Counted from the stretch's first letter, positions 33,874-43,147 are shown. The stretch is 64,000 nucleotides of DNA from Sulfurimonas sp. HSL-1716 (GCF_039645975.1 NZ_CP147918.1:310001-374000); one strand, 5' to 3'. The notes: a model not told the origin generated them from the sequence alone. A program made the numbers and translations.

Positions 33874-35673
33874 ATGAGACTTGATAAAGAGGATGAGGCA
33901 AGACTTAAAAAGCTTGGTGCGTCTTCTTGTATCGACTTGGCTCTTATCGTACCTCATACTTATGAGGATCTGCGTTTACACGCTAATCTGCAAGCGGGAG
34001 CCGCACAGCTTATAGATGCGACTGTGAACTCTATCGTCAAAACTCCGCATTCTATCAAAATCAATCTCTATGTCCACAACTTTTCACACTCTTTAGAAGC
34101 CGTTATATTCAAGCCAAAACCCTACATGAGCAAGCAGTTTGTACAGGGTGAGAGATATTTTCTTTACGGCGTCATCAACTGCAGCGGCGGACACTGCATA
34201 ATAACGCATCCGAAAAAAATCACAAACGCAGGCATAGTGACGCCGAGGTATAAAACAGCGCTTAGAAACGACACGATGATGCGTTTTATGCAAAAGCATC
34301 TGACATGGGAAAATTTAAGAGACGAGGGGATAAAAGAGGAGTATATAGAAAAGATACTGGATGTCCATTTCCCAAAAGCCGTGATTCCCTATAGATCAAA
34401 AACAGGCCTTTTAAAAGAGTACATCGACAGTTTCAAATATCTGGAACTCTATGACAACCTGAAGCGTCTGACAAAGAAAAAAAGACATTTTCCATGCAAG
34501 CACAAGTTTCTTTCAGATTATGACAAATGGCAGGAGTCTTTACCCTTTGTTTTAACGGATGAGCAGTTGTCGGCCATAGAGGATATTAAAGAGGATTTTT
34601 CAAAAGATGTGGCTGCAAAGAGGATGATAGTAGGAGACGTGGGAAGCGGAAAAACGATGGTCATGTTTGCTTCTGTGATGATGGCAAGACCGTATAAGGC
34701 CGTTTTGATGGCACCTACGACGCTTTTGGCGAACCAGCTTTATGAAGAAGCTTTAAAGTTTCTGCCGGATTTAAAAACGGTTTTAGTAACGAATAAAACC
34801 TCCAAGGTCGATCTTGGCGAATATGATTTTATCGTCGGAACACATGCGCTGCTGTACAGAGAACTGCCCGATATCTCGCTTGTCATGATCGATGAGCAGC
34901 ATCGTTTCGGAACCGCGCAGAGAAGCCTGCTCGATAAGCTTGCAAGCGAAGGAGAAAGCAGAGCGCATGTATTGCAGTTTAGTGCAACACCGATTCCTAG
35001 AACTCAGGCCATGATCCAATCGGCACATATTGACGTGAGTCTTATCATAAAGACCCCTTTTAAAAAAGATATAACGACCCATGTCATAGGAAAAAATGAT
35101 TTCTCAAAACTTTTAGAACATATAAAAGAGGAAACAACGCAAGGCCGGCAGGTTCTTTTGGTTTACCCGTTAGTCGAGGAAAGCGAAGCATTCAATTACC
35201 AGAGCATCAATGAGGCGAGAAGTTACTGGGAAGATAAATTCGATAATGTCTATGTCACTCACGGCAAAGACAAAGAGAAAGAAAAAGTTCTTTTGGATTT
35301 TAGGGACAACGGCGACATCCTCATAGCTACGACGGTCGTTGAAGTCGGAATCTCTCTGCCGCGGCTTTCGACCGTGGTAATAGTCGGTGCCGAAAGGCTC
35401 GGGCTCTCGACCCTTCATCAGCTGCGCGGGCGTGTAAGCCGTACGGGGCTCAAAGGCTACTGCTACCTTTTTACATATCAAAGCAAATCTGAGAGGCTTA
35501 AACAGTTCTGCACTACGCAAAACGGTTTTGATATCGCAGAGCTCGATTTGAAGTTCCGAAAAAGCGGAGACCTGCTAAAAGGGGTAAATCAAAGCGGTTC
35601 GGAGTTTAAATGGATCGATTTTAGTGAAGATGAAGAGATCGTCAAAGAGGTAAAAAAAGACTTAAATATTTGA
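33874..35673 (+). CDS. recG: ATP-dependent DNA helicase RecG
   Basis: Branch-migration helicase that rescues stalled forks. An N-terminal OB wedge (about 40-150) precedes helicase motifs: Walker A VGDVGSGKTMV (about 253-263), DEQH box MIDEQHRFG, FSATPIPRT, IATTVVEVGI and QLRGRVSRTG. At 599 residues it is shorter than the usual 690 because the N-terminal extension is reduced, a feature of this phylum. The ATG at 33874 has AAAGGAG upstream. It converges on the long hpf gene across a 105-base hairpin region. Confidence 0.95.
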   Translation: MRLDKEDEARLKKLGASSCIDLALIVPHTYEDLRLHANLQAGAAQLIDATVNSIVKTPHSIKINLYVHNFSHSLEAVIFKPKPYMSKQFVQGERYFLYGVINCSGGHCIITHPKKITNAGIVTPRYKTALRNDTMMRFMQKHLTWENLRDEGIKEEYIEKILDVHFPKAVIPYRSKTGLLKEYIDSFKYLELYDNLKRLTKKKRHFPCKHKFLSDYDKWQESLPFVLTDEQLSAIEDIKEDFSKDVAAKRMIVGDVGSGKTMVMFASVMMARPYKAVLMAPTTLLANQLYEEALKFLPDLKTVLVTNKTSKVDLGEYDFIVGTHALLYRELPDISLVMIDEQHRFGTAQRSLLDKLASEGESRAHVLQFSATPIPRTQAMIQSAHIDVSLIIKTPFKKDITTHVIGKNDFSKLLEHIKEETTQGRQVLLVYPLVEESEAFNYQSINEARSYWEDKFDNVYVTHGKDKEKEKVLLDFRDNGDILIATTVVEVGISLPRLSTVVIVGAERLGLSTLHQLRGRVSRTGLKGYCYLFTYQSKSERLKQFCTTQNGFDIAELDLKFRKSGDLLKGVNQSGSEFKWIDFSEDEEIVKEVKKDLNI

Positions 35674-35686
35674 ATAAAAATATCTC

Positions 35687-35767
35687 AAAAAACTTGTTTT
35701 TTTGTAGCTTTTGGGGGTTGTAGGGACATTGTGCCCCTGCCATCATAATGGGCTTTTGCTCATTATG
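35687..35767. repeat. Hairpin cluster between recG and hpf
   Basis: Contains CAAAAAACTTGTTTTTTTG (35686-35704, sharing a 17-base core with 30104-30120), an imperfect GGG-CA/TG-CCC hairpin around 35723-35737, and CATAATGGGC-TTTT-GCTCATTATG (35744-35767), a 10-bp stem with one G-T pair. None has a T tail, so these look like repeat-type structures more than terminators. Confidence 0.5.
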
Positions 35768-35778
35768 GCGCGTAAAGG

Positions 35779-36327
35779 CTAGTAAAGTCCGAAACGGCCG
35801 TCGTTTCTTTTGTAGAGTACGCGGGTCTTGTCTTCATGGTCTAAAAATATTTCGAACATCTTGCCGCTTTCTTTGAGTTCTTCTAAAACGTCTCCGATTT
35901 CACGGGGTTTATAGAGTTCGAGTTCGACGGGGACTATTTCGTCTTCAAGATTTTCGCTCTCCCGGCTAAGATCGATGCCGCCGTTTGCCTGTGATTGCGC
36001 TTTCGCTTCGTTGATGCCGACTTTATGATGATCCGTTCCCCTGTCATGCATACGGCGCAGCGCTTTTTGTGCACGGTCGATCGCTATATCGATAGCAGCG
36101 TAGAGATCGGTTTCGTTTTGTTTTATGACAACGGAATTTTTTCCTGCAAGATTTATAGTGAACTCTACGCTTACTCCGATCTTTCCTTTTCTTTCGTTAG
36201 CCGAAGCGACGGCCATTACCGATATGATGTCAAGATGAAATTTTTTAAGTGTCTCTATCGAAGCGTTTAGATGTTGTTTTATCGCGTCTGTAAGCTCTAC
36301 ATGACGCCCTACCAATGATATATTCAT
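35779..36327 (-). CDS. hpf: Long-form ribosome hibernation promoting factor
   Basis: 182 residues: the N-terminal HPF domain (NISLVGRHVELTDAIKQHL, then AIDRAQKALRRMHDR) is followed by a linker and a C-terminal dimerisation domain (EIVPVELELYKPREIGDVLEEL, then FEIFLDHEDKTRVLYKRNDGRFGLY). Long HPF alone forms 100S ribosome dimers. The start at ATG 36327 is set by AAAGGATAA upstream and by alignment with the short paralog; a TATAAT lies at 36357-36362. The short form is at 20162. It converges on recG. Confidence 0.95.
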   Translation of the reverse strand: MNISLVGRHVELTDAIKQHLNASIETLKKFHLDIISVMAVASANERKGKIGVSVEFTINLAGKNSVVIKQNETDLYAAIDIAIDRAQKALRRMHDRGTDHHKVGINEAKAQSQANGGIDLSRESENLEDEIVPVELELYKPREIGDVLEELKESGKMFEIFLDHEDKTRVLYKRNDGRFGLY

Positions 36328-36383
36328 AGTATTATCCTTTTGTTGCAAGTAATAATATTATATCATTAAAACTCCTTACAAAA

Positions 36384-36851
36384 TTATAATTTCTGCAATG
36401 TACGTCTAAAATATCTTATGGGTTCTGTTGAAACACCGGGGTCGCTCGTCACGGTAACATCCATCAAGACGGTGCCGTTTGATTCGGGCGTGACTATTGC
36501 AGGGATGTAGTCTGCACTGCCCCCGCAGCCTAAACCGATATACTTCATGGTAACGTTTATATCGAATATCTTATTTGTAGTGGAGGGGTAAACCGCATTG
36601 ACGGAAGTAAGGCAGCCGCTTGTGGCTCTGTTCCATCCGGAGACCTTCAGGAGCGCAAGTTCGGCTGCACTCTTTGCCAGCAATACGGCCTGCTCTCTAA
36701 GGTACAGATCGCTCGTTTGTTTGGTCGTTTGAGAGGTAAGGCTTAAGGTGAGTGCCATAATCGTGGTGAGGACAACTATGAGGATGATCGCCATAATCAT
36801 AGCAAAACCGCCTCTTTTAGAGGATCTTAAAATACTGTTTTTTCTTTGCAT
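36384..36851 (-). CDS. MshP/PilX-like minor pseudopilin
   Basis: 155 residues. The N-terminus is a short basic leader, then GGFAMIMAIILIVVLTTIMALTL, a hydrophobic helix starting after Gly-Phe like a prepilin but with Met where the +5 Glu is usually found, as in PilX/MshP-type proteins. The C-terminal part has Cys pairs and beta content. I place the start at ATG 36851, overlapping the preceding pseudopilin by 25 bases; an earlier in-frame start is possible. It closes the pseudopilin operon, as mshP does near mshO in MSHA loci. Confidence 0.75.
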   Translation of the reverse strand: MQRKNSILRSSKRGGFAMIMAIILIVVLTTIMALTLSLTSQTTKQTSDLYLREQAVLLAKSAAELALLKVSGWNRATSGCLTSVNAVYPSTTNKIFDINVTMKYIGLGCGGSADYIPAIVTPESNGTVLMDVTVTSDPGVSTEPIRYFRRTLQKL

Positions 36852-37252
36852 ATCGAGTATCCTCCGTCTCTTGAGATATTTGAGTCTTTCACACACAGCT
36901 GAACTTTTATGAGGTCTCCTACCGTACGGAATCTAAAAGTGTCGACATCCTGCATGATCACTGCACTTTTACCGTTGGTATAGTTTTCTCCTTTCCATGG
37001 CTGATAGTCATAATAAAGGGTCAGTGTTCCGTTTCCGCTGTTTTCCATTCCGCCCACAGACTGCAGATGTGCCTGTCTTTCATTCTCTATGGATGTGCGT
37101 ATGGCTGTTATCTGCTTTTTGACCCTCGCTTCGATGGCATCATCTCTGGTGGCAGTGAATTTTGGGATGGCGACAGCTGCCAATATGCCAAGAACTACTA
37201 TGACAAAGGTCATTTCCAGCATCGTAAATGCTTTTTTATTATTTGCTATCAA
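36827..37252 (-). CDS. Type IV prepilin-like protein (141 residues)
   Basis: Class III signal: NNKKAFTMLEMTFVIVVLGILAAVAIPKF, cleaved after Ala before Phe, with Glu at +5, then the long helix RDDAIEARVKKQITAIRTSIENER. The globular tail has two Cys near the C-terminus (LCVKDSN and SICKEK). The likely start is TTG 37252, which overlaps the upstream stop as TTGA and has AAGGTTGAG before it; the only longer in-frame start lies 51 bases inside the preceding gene. It is the most pilin-like member and could be the main or an MshC-like subunit. Confidence 0.85.
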   Translation of the reverse strand: MIANNKKAFTMLEMTFVIVVLGILAAVAIPKFTATRDDAIEARVKKQITAIRTSIENERQAHLQSVGGMENSGNGTLTLYYDYQPWKGENYTNGKSAVIMQDVDTFRFRTVGDLIKVQLCVKDSNISRDGGYSICKEKTVF

Positions 37253-38214
37253 TTTCTCAACCTTCTGCAGATTTCTCCGGCGGCGGTCGCGTTCACGACA
37301 CAATCAAACGAGCCGCTGTCTTGATCATAAGTAAAAGTGACATCCGTATTATGCACCTTTACGACATAGGTGTTTGCTGCGGTTTTCGTCCAATCGCCGT
37401 TTTTCGTAGCTCCCGTCACGTTCGTTATCGCCGTAGACATTAAGGGAACGCTGCCGTTTGTATCAAAGAGCGTTGCGGGATTTGCCGTTCCGTCATCGAG
37501 CCTGTTTATGTATTTTACCGCATTGGAGATAGTGTTACCGGTGTAAACCAGAGCGTACGCGCTCCATGCCATCTGGTAAAACTCATATATATCCTGTCCT
37601 GAAAAGTTACCTCCGGCCGTATTGGATGCCAGCAGATAGCTTGCCGTAGAGGATTGTATAGGATGCATCGTCTGGTTTTGATCCGTTATTCCGCCTCCGC
37701 CCCATAACCATCCATAACCGTTGATATCACTGTTTGCGCCTATAAAAAATATTGCACTGTCATTTATACCGCTTGTTCCGTTTGAGAGAGTGCCGATAAG
37801 AGTGTTTTCCGCGCTCGTGTTTGTTTCGGGCGAGTTCAGTATGGCGGTAGTATGGTTTGCATCAAGGTCTATAAACCCGCTCCACAGCGGAAGAGAAGAG
37901 GCTCGTAGCCCGTCGATATCGTAACCGATCCATTCCAATATCCTCTCTTGGGGTATATCTTGTGCATCGGCAAGCGGTTTGAAGGCATTGTTGTCGTTGC
38001 GTCTTACTATGACTGAGGATTTGATGCGGTACTGAAGACGGTTGGCTATCTGTTCCAATGCAACTTCGGTCTGTGTTTGAAGTCTGTTTTGAACGGTCGA
38101 GAATATGTAGCCGTCATACGCTTTTATAAGGAATTCCACCCCGAACTTTGCTATGATACCTATGACGACAATGACGAACACGAGTTCGATCATAGTAAAC
38201 GCTTTACGTCTCAT
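37249..38214 (-). CDS. MshO-like prepilin (321 residues)
   Basis: The prepilin leader RRKAFTMIELVFVIVVIGIIAKFG has Ala at -1 and Glu at +5. The long C-terminal part (about 280 residues) is Asn/Thr/Gly-rich with LASNTAGGNFSGQDIYEFYQMAWSAYALV, features seen in MshO-type minor pilins, which are larger than ordinary pilins. It ends in LRRLRN-like basic residues with a Cys pair. Start ATG 38214 abuts the upstream gene's stop region. Confidence 0.85.
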   Translation of the reverse strand: MRRKAFTMIELVFVIVVIGIIAKFGVEFLIKAYDGYIFSTVQNRLQTQTEVALEQIANRLQYRIKSSVIVRRNDNNAFKPLADAQDIPQERILEWIGYDIDGLRASSLPLWSGFIDLDANHTTAILNSPETNTSAENTLIGTLSNGTSGINDSAIFFIGANSDINGYGWLWGGGGITDQNQTMHPIQSSTASYLLASNTAGGNFSGQDIYEFYQMAWSAYALVYTGNTISNAVKYINRLDDGTANPATLFDTNGSVPLMSTAITNVTGATKNGDWTKTAANTYVVKVHNTDVTFTYDQDSGSFDCVVNATAAGEICRRLRN

Positions 38215-38891
38215 TAGTATCTCCTCTTAGCAAAATCGATCTCGCCGATATTTGCACTGTAAGCTCTTAAAAGTGTCAATGTTCCGTTTGTATCGCCTAT
38301 ATCTACCGTTATGAGTTTCATATTTGAAGGGGTATTGTTCCCTGTTGTTGGAAATACAAAAGGTGTACCCGTGTCGGGAATATAACTGATGGTGACGTTC
38401 ATTTTGTAATCTTTTTTATATCCTGTCGCGGTAGCGGCGGCGTTCTCAAAGCTGATGTTTGTCGCGCCCCTGTCATCGATGGCATCTATACTGCTGTTAT
38501 CGTCTACGTTTATGGTGGAGACGACTGCATCTGCCGAGTTGAAATTATGGAATCTTCTATGTCCGTCTTCGATGATATGTCCGACTCTGAAGCTTCCGTT
38601 TACGTCGGCATTGCCGTACATATCGTATGCTCGGCCGTAGCTGGCGGTTCCTCCCGGAATATCGACGACCTTTGTGTATGAAGCAAGGTTCTGGCTGTTT
38701 ACGGAATGTTCGTCCCAAGGGTAGCTGAGAACCTGCATCATTTTAGCAGAAGACGCGAATAGTGCTTCTTGTACGACATTGCCCTCTATCGCATTTTGGT
38801 TCACCCGCATCATCACGGGCAGCGAGATCACCGTTATAGCGATAACGACAATGGCAAAAATAAGTTCTATCATCGTAAAAGCGCGGCGCAT
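38214..38891 (-). CDS. MshD-like prepilin (225 residues)
   Basis: The prepilin leader MRRAFTMIELIFAIVVIAITVISLP has Ala at -1 and Glu at +5. The globular part has ASSAKMMQVLSYPWDEHSVN after the first helix, a stretch seen in MshD-type pilins. The ATG at 38891 overlaps the stop of the 1356-residue gene in a TGATG junction, which favours it over the TTG at 38897. It is translationally coupled to both neighbours. Confidence 0.85.
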   Translation of the reverse strand: MRRAFTMIELIFAIVVIAITVISLPVMMRVNQNAIEGNVVQEALFASSAKMMQVLSYPWDEHSVNSQNLASYTKVVDIPGGTASYGRAYDMYGNADVNGSFRVGHIIEDGHRRFHNFNSADAVVSTINVDDNSSIDAIDDRGATNISFENAAATATGYKKDYKMNVTISYIPDTGTPFVFPTTGNNTPSNMKLITVDIGDTNGTLTLLRAYSANIGEIDFAKRRY

Positions 38892-41800
38892 CACCAAAAT
38901 ATCCTTTTACTCGTAGTATCGCTGGCATTTGAATCTGTGGTCGTGTTCGTATTTTTCACACCTGTCCAATTGCCTCCCGGTCTATAAAATTCTACCTCGA
39001 ACTCGTTTGTAGTCGCGGTATTGTCGTACTTGTTATATATCAGCCATCCCGCTGCACTGTTTTGCATCGTGGTTTTGTACGGATACCCGGCGGATTGGTT
39101 ATAGATTATATTTGCATCTTCGGGATTGGTTCCGGCCAAACTGTTTAATGTGACGTTCGGCGATGACTTTCGCTCCGTGACCGAACCGACAGAGCCGTCT
39201 CTTACCGGGAGGTGATTGGTGTTGTTATACCAGTCCAGCTCGTCGATGCTTTCCGTAGTGGCCGTTCCGTTTGGCAGAAGCGCTTTGTTTCCGCTGCTGC
39301 CGCAATAAACTTCATAGTAGATAAAAGCGTCGCCGACATTTGTAGGGAATCTGTATCTCGGTGCATGTGTCCTTCCGTAGTAATGTTTTACGGTTTTGCT
39401 GACATTGAGATCGCCCTGCGTCGTTTTTGTCGTAAGATCCGCAAGGAAACTACAGTCTGTTCCCGGGCTTTGGCAATTTACGATATAGTCGTTAAACGTG
39501 ATAGTCTGAGGATCTATCGGTTTGCTTATGTTCCTGTCGAAGTTCAGGTTCAGTATAGAATTTATGGAACCGAGCATATCTTTTAAAAAGTGCGTGGTGT
39601 TAAGCGCGATAGGACCGGAGGTATTGTTTATATCGGCAAACAATGTCGAGTTCAGGTCACCCGTACTGTTATAGTCATGGTAACGGTAACCGTAACCTGC
39701 TGCAGTGGTGGTATAGTTCGTTTTGCTGATACTGATATCGATCGGCTTGGCAAAACAGTTGTTTACGAAGTTGCTCAAGAGCGCTCCGTCGCGTCCTATC
39801 GGACGAATATTGCCGTTCATATGCACCGACATGTTCTCATCTGCAGGCACGGACATATCCGACATATATATAAACGTATTCGCGTTAAAAGTAGTATCGT
39901 TAGTGAGTCCGACGGAAGCAACGATACTTGATAAGTCGAACTTGTATGGATGAAAAGTTATATCGTAATCGTTGTATTGAAGCGAGGCATCGCTGTTGGT
40001 GTGCGAGCTGCTTATATTACAGCCGTTGAGTGTCGTACTTCCCACTGTCTGCGTAGCCGAGGTGTTTAAAGTACAATCAGGCACGTTGCTTGAGAGAAAA
40101 TAGCTTCCCGTATGGTGTGTCATAAGAGTCGGATCATGATCGACTTTCGTCCAGCTCGTATCTATAGCATGAAGTCTGTAATCTCCGACCTGATCGACCG
40201 AAGAGTTCAGATCGACATAGCCGTTTAAGAATCTCAAAGAGATGGATTTATTGCCGATGTCGTTACATCCCGTGGTCACGACTCCGCCTCTTGGTTCCCA
40301 GATGTAAGAGACATTGTCATCCGAGGTATAACCGAAGGATTTTGTATATCCCGGTGCGGCGGTATTGTCTAAATGGTTAGTGGCCGTTATCTCGAGGTCA
40401 TAGTTGTAGCCCGAAGAGATATCCACTACGGAGTTTACCGGAGTCGTCACACCCGATACACTGTCTGCAATTCTTGTTTTTGTAGTTCCCGATGTCTGGT
40501 TTTGATCGTTTATTTTGATCATCAGCGCTTCTGGACGTATGGCAAAGTTGTCTCTGGAACAGGTATAAGGGACATAGTGACCGTATATACACTCCATACA
40601 GACGTTGAGTTCATTTTGAGTCATCGACGAAGCGGATGATGTACCGGCATTGGCACAGGCTTCGGGTACTTGAGTATACGTTTTGGTATGTGTTGCCGCA
40701 CCGGTATATATGGTGGCGGTGACGGGACTCACACAGGTACTTCCCGCATATCCCGGAAAGTTGACGAGGTGGAATTTGCCGGGAGCCGTTTCTTCGACGA
40801 TAAGCGATCCGTTGTCATCCGAAGGAGGGTAGCTTACCCTAAATGCAACGTTTTCTCTGGCGGTCTGGTAAAACTTGCTTGCCGCCTGCGGATCGGCAAG
40901 CAGGATATTGTCTATGATGTCCTGCCCCGTGAAACTTGCGGTGCTAGAACTTTTGAAGGTGATCCAGATCCTGTCGCTTATCGCACTGGTCGGTTCGTCG
41001 CATGATGTCGTCGTATCATGAAATGCTGATGCGTCTATAAGTTCCACGGCTACCGTGGTATTGACGTCTTTTGGCGTATCGAGGCTACTTGGATCGTATG
41101 CGACGATCTTGTAGTTATCCGCTCTTGAGGCTATTTCCGTCGGCAGGTTGTTATAGTAATTGCCGTTGCTGTAAGGGTAAAATATGTCGTTAACGACATT
41201 GAATTTTCCTTTTACCGGTGTGTAGGTGAAGTTTGAACTCGAACACATCTGAATCTTATGACTGGCACCGATATTGTGCGAGTAGGCTATCGGATTGGTA
41301 GGGTCGACGGCGACATTATAGCTGACATTTACATTAAGAGGCATATTTAAACTCGTCTGCAGCGGATCCACTTGATAGTACAGATAAAAGGATTGATTTG
41401 AAGGCAGAGTGCCTATGGGAACACCGATGATGTTCGCATCATCAACGCTGCCTAGGGATGAATCGGCTATCGGTTGTGCCGTCAGCGAGCCTGTCGGTGT
41501 CAGGCTGGTCGTATTTCTTATATAGGTCGCCTGAGAGGTATTCATATCAAGGATGCTGACGTTCATGTCGCTCACCGTTACCTGCGTATCGACAAGGCTT
41601 CTCAGGTATATCGTTACTTCTATAGGTTCGCCCGTCACGACGCCGGCAGGAAGTTTTGCGGTGGAAAGGTAGGGATCTGTCGTTCCGTTGTTGTCTTCGG
41701 TAAAATAGACACCGTTTTGTCTGTATGCATAATCGTAACAGAACTGAGGTTCAAAAATATCGGTTGAAAACGCTATCATTCCCGGAAAGATCTGATCACC

Positions 41801-42961
41801 CGTTCCTCCGACGTTATATGCCGATAACGACAGGCTTGTCGATGATTGCCCCACATCCATCTGAGAAGATACGTCAAATTCGTCGCTGTCGAGTCCAGGA
41901 TAATAGGTTATCGAGCTGTCGATAGGAACACCGAAGCTTGAAACGGAACCGTTAAAAGCATCGTCTACAGGGTTTGTTGCGTTATACAGATCGGTATAGG
42001 TAGCGGTTTTTCCCTGTTGCATTTGAAAAGTATCGTATTGAAGTTTTTTCTCTCCGCCGGCACCGTAAAAGAGAAGTTTCGCAGAGAGCGATTCTCCCGC
42101 CGGGATGGAGAGCGGAGTCAAAAAACCGCTTAAAGAGAGGTTGACGCTCTTTGTCGTACCGCTTCCAAGCGGAATAAGTGCGTCAAAACCCTGAAAGATA
42201 GTGACGTTTTTGGCTGTCGGCTGTGGTGATATTCCTATGATGGAACTATATTTATAGACGACCACAAGGTTCCAGTTCCCCCAAAATCCTATTCTGACTC
42301 CGTCGTAAGCATGTGTGTCGTCGCCCCAGAAATATGTGGCATAATCCGTGCCTATAGTGGATTTTATGTTTCCGACCGTAAAGTTGTTTACCGCGCGTGC
42401 GCTGCTGTATGAGGCTTTGACGATATCCGTTACGTCCTTATAGCCTTGATAAAAGGATCTATAACCGCCGTCAGAGCCGGTACCGTCGCCCCAAAAATCA
42501 TGGTACCAAACCTTATCCGCGGTCAAAGTGTGCACGGTTCCGTTAAAATCCTCTATCGTTACACTGTCGCGTCCTACGATCCCGGTCGCATAATTTGCCG
42601 CATCCGCACCTGTTATGTTTCCCTGCCAATAAAGCCCCGCATATACTATGTTCGAACCGTCTATCTGGCTTGGAAGCTGCAGAGTTTCGGTCGAAGAGTT
42701 TAAAGGTATTACCGCAGTACTGACGGAATTGACATATCTTGTCGTGGCATCGAAGAGATATCCCGTATAGTTGTTATTACACCCTCCGCCTCCGTTATCC
42801 ACACACTGTACGGAAGAAGCGATCGATTTATAATCACCGTATATATTGCTGGAGGAACCGCCGTAAACTACGGAAAAAGGATTTTCATAGCTTGTCGCGT
42901 GTCCGGCTCCGAATAAAAAAATAGGGAAAAAAACTGTTATTATTATAAAAAAATATCTCAT
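38891..42961 (-). CDS. Large exported MshQ-like surface protein (1356 residues)
   Basis: Signal peptide (about residues 1-22, MRYFFIIITVFFPIFLFGAG). The mature protein is beta-rich and very high in Asn, Ser, Thr, Asp and Gly, with scattered Cys pairs (CVDNGGGGCNN, CMECIYGHYVPYTC). The N-terminal third contains IVYAGLYWQG and FWGNWNLVVVYKY motifs of cell-surface repeat domains. After about residue 830 DNFAIRPEALMIKIND and the C-terminal YRPGG and SKRIFW recall MshQ (DUF6701), the tip-like protein of MSHA pili. No transmembrane anchor, so it probably rides on pseudopilins encoded downstream. AAGGAGG precedes the ATG. The MshQ link is inferred. Confidence 0.75.
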   Translation of the reverse strand: MRYFFIIITVFFPIFLFGAGHATSYENPFSVVYGGSSSNIYGDYKSIASSVQCVDNGGGGCNNNYTGYLFDATTRYVNSVSTAVIPLNSSTETLQLPSQIDGSNIVYAGLYWQGNITGADAANYATGIVGRDSVTIEDFNGTVHTLTADKVWYHDFWGDGTGSDGGYRSFYQGYKDVTDIVKASYSSARAVNNFTVGNIKSTIGTDYATYFWGDDTHAYDGVRIGFWGNWNLVVVYKYSSIIGISPQPTAKNVTIFQGFDALIPLGSGTTKSVNLSLSGFLTPLSIPAGESLSAKLLFYGAGGEKKLQYDTFQMQQGKTATYTDLYNATNPVDDAFNGSVSSFGVPIDSSITYYPGLDSDEFDVSSQMDVGQSSTSLSLSAYNVGGTGDQIFPGMIAFSTDIFEPQFCYDYAYRQNGVYFTEDNNGTTDPYLSTAKLPAGVVTGEPIEVTIYLRSLVDTQVTVSDMNVSILDMNTSQATYIRNTTSLTPTGSLTAQPIADSSLGSVDDANIIGVPIGTLPSNQSFYLYYQVDPLQTSLNMPLNVNVSYNVAVDPTNPIAYSHNIGASHKIQMCSSSNFTYTPVKGKFNVVNDIFYPYSNGNYYNNLPTEIASRADNYKIVAYDPSSLDTPKDVNTTVAVELIDASAFHDTTTSCDEPTSAISDRIWITFKSSSTASFTGQDIIDNILLADPQAASKFYQTARENVAFRVSYPPSDDNGSLIVEETAPGKFHLVNFPGYAGSTCVSPVTATIYTGAATHTKTYTQVPEACANAGTSSASSMTQNELNVCMECIYGHYVPYTCSRDNFAIRPEALMIKINDQNQTSGTTKTRIADSVSGVTTPVNSVVDISSGYNYDLEITATNHLDNTAAPGYTKSFGYTSDDNVSYIWEPRGGVVTTGCNDIGNKSISLRFLNGYVDLNSSVDQVGDYRLHAIDTSWTKVDHDPTLMTHHTGSYFLSSNVPDCTLNTSATQTVGSTTLNGCNISSSHTNSDASLQYNDYDITFHPYKFDLSSIVASVGLTNDTTFNANTFIYMSDMSVPADENMSVHMNGNIRPIGRDGALLSNFVNNCFAKPIDISISKTNYTTTAAGYGYRYHDYNSTGDLNSTLFADINNTSGPIALNTTHFLKDMLGSINSILNLNFDRNISKPIDPQTITFNDYIVNCQSPGTDCSFLADLTTKTTQGDLNVSKTVKHYYGRTHAPRYRFPTNVGDAFIYYEVYCGSSGNKALLPNGTATTESIDELDWYNNTNHLPVRDGSVGSVTERKSSPNVTLNSLAGTNPEDANIIYNQSAGYPYKTTMQNSAAGWLIYNKYDNTATTNEFEVEFYRPGGNWTGVKNTNTTTDSNASDTTSKRIFW

Positions 42962-42991
42962 GATTCATACCTCCTTACGTAGGTAAAACAA

Positions 42992-43012
42992 GAGCACTAA
43001 AAATCAGGGCTC
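42992..43012 (-). promoter_or_regulatory. Leader hairpin before the pseudopilin operon
   Basis: On the minus strand GAGCCCT pairs with AGTGCTC (one mismatch) around GATTTTT and is followed by TTGTTTT, resembling an attenuator in the leader of the gene starting at 42961. No minus-strand gene lies directly upstream for it to terminate. Confidence 0.35.
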
Positions 43013-43110
43013 AGTTTGCTTTTTATCTTCATTATATCTAATTATACTCACAAACAAGCTTTACAAAAGGTTAACTTTGGTAATTACTTATCAAGAAAAT
43101 GTGTCAATAT

Positions 43111-43120
43111 TTGTTATAAT
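43111..43120 (+). promoter_or_regulatory. Extended -10 promoter of the aldo/keto reductase gene
   Basis: TTGTTATAAT has a TG extension and a perfect TATAAT, 28 bases before the ATG at 43148. Confidence 0.55.
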
Positions 43121-43147
43121 GACGGACAGATCAATCACAAAGAAGCT

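Noticed and set aside
39212-39953. Several plus-strand frames within the 1356-residue gene
   Set aside because: They are antisense to a gene with signal peptide, strong ribosome binding site and tight coupling to the pseudopilin genes; their compositions look random.
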